Made by a program: the position numbers and the translations under genes. The notes under the pieces were generated by a model, which saw only the letters and a list, made by a program, of their open reading frames with translations, ran no database searches and was not told the origin of the DNA. Positions 60,336-64,000 of a stretch of DNA of 64,000 nucleotides are shown here, piece after piece (within the stretch, counting starts at the first letter, position 1; each line of letters opens with the position of its first letter). Source of the DNA: Lunularia cruciata (lineage: Eukaryota; Streptophyta; Marchantiopsida; Lunulariales; Lunulariaceae); contig OX419759.1 in assembly GCA_948567375.1 (NCBI GenBank), forward strand, positions 45,919,493-45,983,492. The letters are read 5' to 3'.

Positions 60336-60567
60336 TCTAATTCTATTACTTTATTTACATTTGCTCCTATGGTTGAACAAGCATCCATGCACCGGAATAT
60401 CTATCATATTGATCCATTGACTAGTGCGGAAGACTGGTCTATATGGAAGTATCTAATTCTATTGCTTTATTTACATTTGCTCCTATGGTTGAACAAACAT
60501 CCATGTCCCGGAATATCTATTGGCGTTGATCCATTGACTAGTGCCAAAGACTGGCCCATATGGAAGA
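60336..60567 (+). repeat. 116-bp tandem duplication at the copia gag start
   Basis: TCTAATTCTATT.CTTTATTT at 60336 and 60452. Both units run through GCTCCTATGGTTGAACAA and CCATTGACTAGTGC to ATATGGAAG. The second unit shifts frame relative to the first, so the duplication itself breaks gag. Confidence 0.9.
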
Positions 60568-61310
60568 ATTGTTCTGAGCTAATCCTACAGACCCAATGCC
60601 TATGGGATGTCACCTGAAGAGCATCAAGATGTTTGGAAGAAAAATTGACAGAGCTTCAAACAAAGAGTTCCAACACAGCAGTGTCTACTACTGACCTCAC
60701 TGACCTCCAAGCTTCTTGGGACAAAGAAGCCCGCAAGGCTCATGCACAAATTGGCTTAACAATATCTCAAACTGTTGCTCTCTATCTAATGACCTGCAAG
60801 ACAGCCAAACAAATGTGGGATAAACTGGTAGACAGAATCGAGCAGAAGATGCAATCAACAAAATAGTTCTCCTATGAGAGTTTAACACACCAAGCTTCAT
60901 GTAGGAGAAACACAGTCATCTCTCATTGCACGATCACATGAACTAGCTAATGGATTTGCTACAATTGGCATAGAGATTGATGAAGATGCTTGCACCACCA
61001 CATTATTAGGTGCACTACCAACAATTGAGTACTTACCTCTTGTCATGACACTCACAACTACTGCAGGCACCGCCGGCTTGAAAGTAGCTGCCGTAGAAGC
61101 TGCACTTTGCACTGAGGAGCTAAGTGCTAACAAAATGCAAAGATACTCTGGACAAGAATATGACTCTGCCTTTTTTAGAACACCACATCAACCAGAAAGA
61201 AGCAAGATGGAAGTCATATGTGAATACTATGGAAAGCGTGGCCACCGTGAAAATGTATGCTACAACAAACTAGTTTTCCTTGAGGACATCCATGTCATAT
61301 GTCACAGCTG
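60360..61310 (+). pseudogene. Copia gag and zinc knuckle, broken
   Basis: PLTSAEDWSIWK and, downstream, QTVALYLMTCKTAKQMWDKL (60633-60866) are typical of copia gag (UBN2-like) proteins. The RNA-binding knuckle near 61217-61258 reads C-EYY-GKRG-H-RENV-C, so the second Cys of CX2CX4HX4C is Tyr. Broken by the 116-bp duplication and by a stop at about 60866. Confidence 0.8.
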
Positions 61311-61525
61311 ACTCCGCATCAAAGACCACCACAACAAGGAGCTGCTCCAACTTGCATGCAGATACACCAACAACCTCCAACCAACCTCACACCAGATCCA
61401 CTCCATCCCATTGTAGCAACTGCTGCAACATCTACTTGGATGACAAACAGTTTACCATCCCAACTCAATGACCATGAATAGTTGTTATTAGGGATGGCCA
61501 TACTATTACATAGCATCTCCATGGT

Positions 61526-61910
61526 TTAATCCTTGACTATGGGGCCACATATCATATCACTAATGATAGTATTGCACTCCACAACCACAAGATACTTTCT
61601 ATTGCCAAGCCTATAATATTGGGAGATGGATACAAAGCAATTGGAATTAGGACGCTTTGTGTTTGAACCTCTATAGGGCCAACTCTTGCCTTTCATGAAT
61701 GCCTCCTCTATCCTGACCTCGTCATGACTCTTCTCTCCATTTGAGCGCTTGCCACTACTAGAGCATGGGTTTTGTTTGAACAAAGCGCGACCACTATATA
61801 CAAGGAAGGGTGTACTCTTGCCTTGGCCAAGGTAGTTGATAGACTGGACAAACTTGAAGGCTCAATTCTATACCCATCAAAAATTATTGCAATTGCCATG
61901 ACTACCAATA
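61526..61910 (+). pseudogene. Copia protease-like remnant
   Basis: LDYGATYHITNDS followed by ILGDGYKAIGI corresponds to the aspartic protease of copia polyproteins; the DSG core is now DYG. The following segment contains stops. Confidence 0.7.
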
Positions 61911-61911
61911 C

Positions 61912-62812
61912 CACATTGTGGCACCAACGTCTAGTACATCTAGGAGCAACTTACATGAGTAGATTGCAGAGCTCTGCCACATGATTGCCCTATACTGATT
62001 TTCCTCAAGGTATCTACAAACCTTATGCATTGGCTAAATCCCACCATTTACCCTCTCTTCATACTCATGGTATCTCACACTCTGCCATTGCAAAGCTAGA
62101 ACATACTCATGTTGATTTAGCTGGTCCCATGTGCAATTGGTCTCTTCAAGGTAACTTTTGTTTCCTTGTCATCATCAATGAATTCACAAGACTACTGGAT
62201 GTAACACCCTTGTGGCACAAATCAGATGCACTATTAGCTCTCAAGGCATATTGCAACAGAATGGAGACATACTCATGCCATCGTATGAAGACTCTACATA
62301 CTGATGGAGGTAGGGAGTTTATCAACTTGGCAGTAGATGAGTGGTTACGTGAGTGTGGGATTACCAAGGAAACCTCTCCTCCTTGGTCCACTGAACTCAA
62401 CGGTGGTGCAAAACGGGCAATCCACACACTTGTTGAGCGAGCTCAAGCTATGATGCATACTACCAATAGACACCATCACTATTGGGAAAGTGCCATCCTC
62501 ATGGCTGCCTACCTATACAATAGAAGCCCAAATTACGATTTTCATGGATGCACACCATGGGAGGCATGGAGCGGTCTCAAACCCAATTTGGAGCACCTTC
62601 AAACTTGGGGATGCAAGGCCTTCACTTTTTATGACCTACACAAGTTGGGAAGGTTTGATGCAAGAGCAGTAGAAGGAATATTCATAGGCTATGCTACCAA
62701 TGAATACATTTTCTATCTACCAAATTCAAGCAAATTGTTGCAAGCATGGCATGCATGTTTTGTAGAATACATCACACCACAACCATTGGCCGTTGAGATT
62801 GATACCTATTAG
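61912..62812 (+). pseudogene. Copia integrase, longest open stretch
   Basis: The pre-integrase zinc region begins LWHQRLVHLGATYMSRL. After a stop, a 275-residue frame (61985-62812) carries the catalytic core: D in HVDLAGPM, D in LHTDGGREF, then NGGAKRAI, where the expected catalytic Glu is Lys. It continues with ALYNRSPN-like AAYLYNRSPN, PWEAWSGLKPN, LQTWGCKAF and GIFIGYATNEY, the usual C-terminal blocks. The Glu loss would abolish strand transfer even if the frame were expressed. Confidence 0.9.
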
Positions 62813-62989
62813 GTTAATGGATCTGACCCTTTTGATGCAAACTCTAACCCGCTTGATGTTGGCCTTGAAGACAAAAAAGTAGAAGCAGATGAGTTCCACA
62901 CTACACCTAAAGCTCCAAGATCAAACACAATACTTACAATAGACAATCAACTCACCAATCTTTGGAGATCCAACTACATTTTCAAGCCA

Positions 62990-64000
62990 ACTCAATGGTA
63001 CCTTGGTAGTTTAGGAACCATTGAGTTGGCTTGAAAATGCCCGTGTTGTTGCTCAAGGGTATACACAAGTTATAAGCATCAACTATTGGACAACATTTGC
63101 ACTTGTTGCAACTATGACCATAATCTATATCACATTCAACCTAGTTGTATCATAAAACTATTCCTTGAGTAACTTGACATTGTCACGATATACTTGAATT
63201 GCCTTCTTGAAAACAACATATATCTAACACTGCTCCTTGGATACACTACACTAGGCATAATTTGGAAACTCAATAAGTGCTACATGGCCTAGAGTAGTCA
63301 AGCCATGAGTGGTTCAAACCTTTACAACACAATTATGACCAATGCCTCTTTCACATTACCAAAGAAGGTCACACAATGCATCTCCTCCTCTACATTGATG
63401 CCATCCTCCTCACCACTACTTCAACTAACTTGCTTGCAGATATCAAGAATCACTTGGTTGTTGCATTTCAGGTCAATCATCTTGGACTCAAAAGATACTT
63501 ACTTGGACTTGAAATAGTTTTTCAAGGAACAAATAGCATTGCTATAACACAAGCTAACTACATTAGGCGTGTCTTATCTTGGGCACATCTCTCCAACATA
63601 AATCCCAATTTCACACCTCTATCACTAGGAACACAACTTTGCAAAGCTTCCAACTCCAAAGTTGAAACAAGGTACACATACCGATAACTCCTCAAGAAAC
63701 TCAACTATGTGGCAACCTACACACAATTTAACATTGCATATAGTTTGTCCCTCCTTGCACAACATTCCTCTCACCCCACAAATAATCATTGGGCAGCACT
63801 AAAACATTTGTGTTAGTAATTGGCAAGAACACTTTATCATTGTCTTCTTTACCCAACGCCCATCTCTAACTTACCTAAATTGCACATGTAGATGCAGATG
63901 CAGATGCAGACTGGGAAAATCAACAATCATCATATGAATCCTATACAAATGTCCTTCTACTACTCAATGACATTGCAGTTTTGTGGTCATCTAAGAAGCA
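62990..64000 (+). pseudogene. Copia RT/RNase H remnant, truncated by window end
   Basis: The early RT is scrambled between 62,990 and 63,300. At 63376-63687 the C-terminal RT is legible: LLLYIDAILLTT (active site YIDA instead of YxDD), then LGLKRYLLGLEI and NYIRRVLS. The RNase H start (YVATYTQFNIAYSLSLLAQH) and DADADADWE...LLNDIAVLWSSKK follow across stops. A GCAGAT triplet expansion occurs at 63894-63910. Confidence 0.85.

Larger units (their letters stand above)
60336..64000 (+). mobile_element. Ty1/copia element, decayed, runs off the window
   Basis: Plus-strand order gag (60.36-60.87 kb), zinc knuckle (about 61.22-61.26 kb), protease-like (61.53 kb), integrase (61.9-62.8 kb), then RT and RNase H fragments (63.3-64.0 kb). 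This integrase-before-RT order defines copia. The final visible part is RNase H (DADADADWENQQSSYES..WSSKK), so the 3' LTR lies outside. No 5' LTR or PBS was recognised. Stops, shifts and changed catalytic residues show it is inactive. Confidence 0.92.

Noticed and set aside
1-64000. CRISPR arrays, operons, Shine-Dalgarno sites or prophage
   Set aside because: The window is eukaryotic (spliced genes, LTR elements, nuclear tRNA). No regularly spaced repeats of CRISPR type were seen.

Overview
The window looks like nuclear DNA of a land plant, most plausibly a bryophyte (moss-like), although I cannot name the species. Pointers to a plant are: an LTR primer-binding site matching plant initiator-Met tRNA (28338-28349); a telo-box (AAACCCTAA) upstream of a translation gene; a 12-exon cytosolic tryptophanyl-tRNA synthetase with short GT-AG introns and a plant-like C-terminus; and Ty3/gypsy chromovirus and Ty1/copia elements. 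Gene density is low. AT-rich, transposon-derived sequence fills most of the space.

Layout. 1-7.5 kb: no recognisable gene; a CCGG-rich two-unit repeat near 2.3 kb and a degenerate ~445-bp tandem array at 5.2-6.6 kb. 7.56-11.14 kb (-): complete TrpRS gene (424 aa). 11.85-22.2 kb: very AT-rich desert containing one intact tRNA-Arg(CCG) at 14.74 kb. 22.2-27.9 kb (-): a decayed Ty3/gypsy element whose pol region carries a captured Dnmt3-like C5-cytosine methyltransferase upstream of reverse transcriptase and a PHD finger downstream of integrase. This is the most unusual object here. 27.9-31.9 kb: two halves of a chromodomain chromovirus in opposite orientations, whose LTRs carry heat-shock-element-like arrays. 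33.2-35.8 kb: three solo LTRs of another family, two of them inverted and one inserted inside a small dispersed repeat. 36-43.5 kb: AT-rich DNA, tandem duplications and several copies of a ~150-bp GC-rich dispersed repeat ('R'). 43.71-46.28 kb (+): a six-exon PFA-DSP/Oca-type phosphatase-like gene that lacks the catalytic arginine. 46.3-56.6 kb: mostly unassigned, with repeat copies. 56.63-57.73 kb (+): a four-exon gene for an unrecognised 157-aa protein. 58.7-59.7 kb: a duplicated segment. 60.3-64.0 kb (+): a decayed copia element that runs off the window.

The three host protein genes show no functional link to one another. TrpRS and tRNA-Arg both serve cytosolic translation. The retroelements look inactive: stops, frameshifts or changed catalytic residues are visible in each. 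Exon joins were derived by hand from splice consensus, reading-frame phase and family conservation. TrpRS sums to exactly 1,275 nt, the phosphatase-like gene to 1,146 nt and the small gene to 474 nt, all open throughout.
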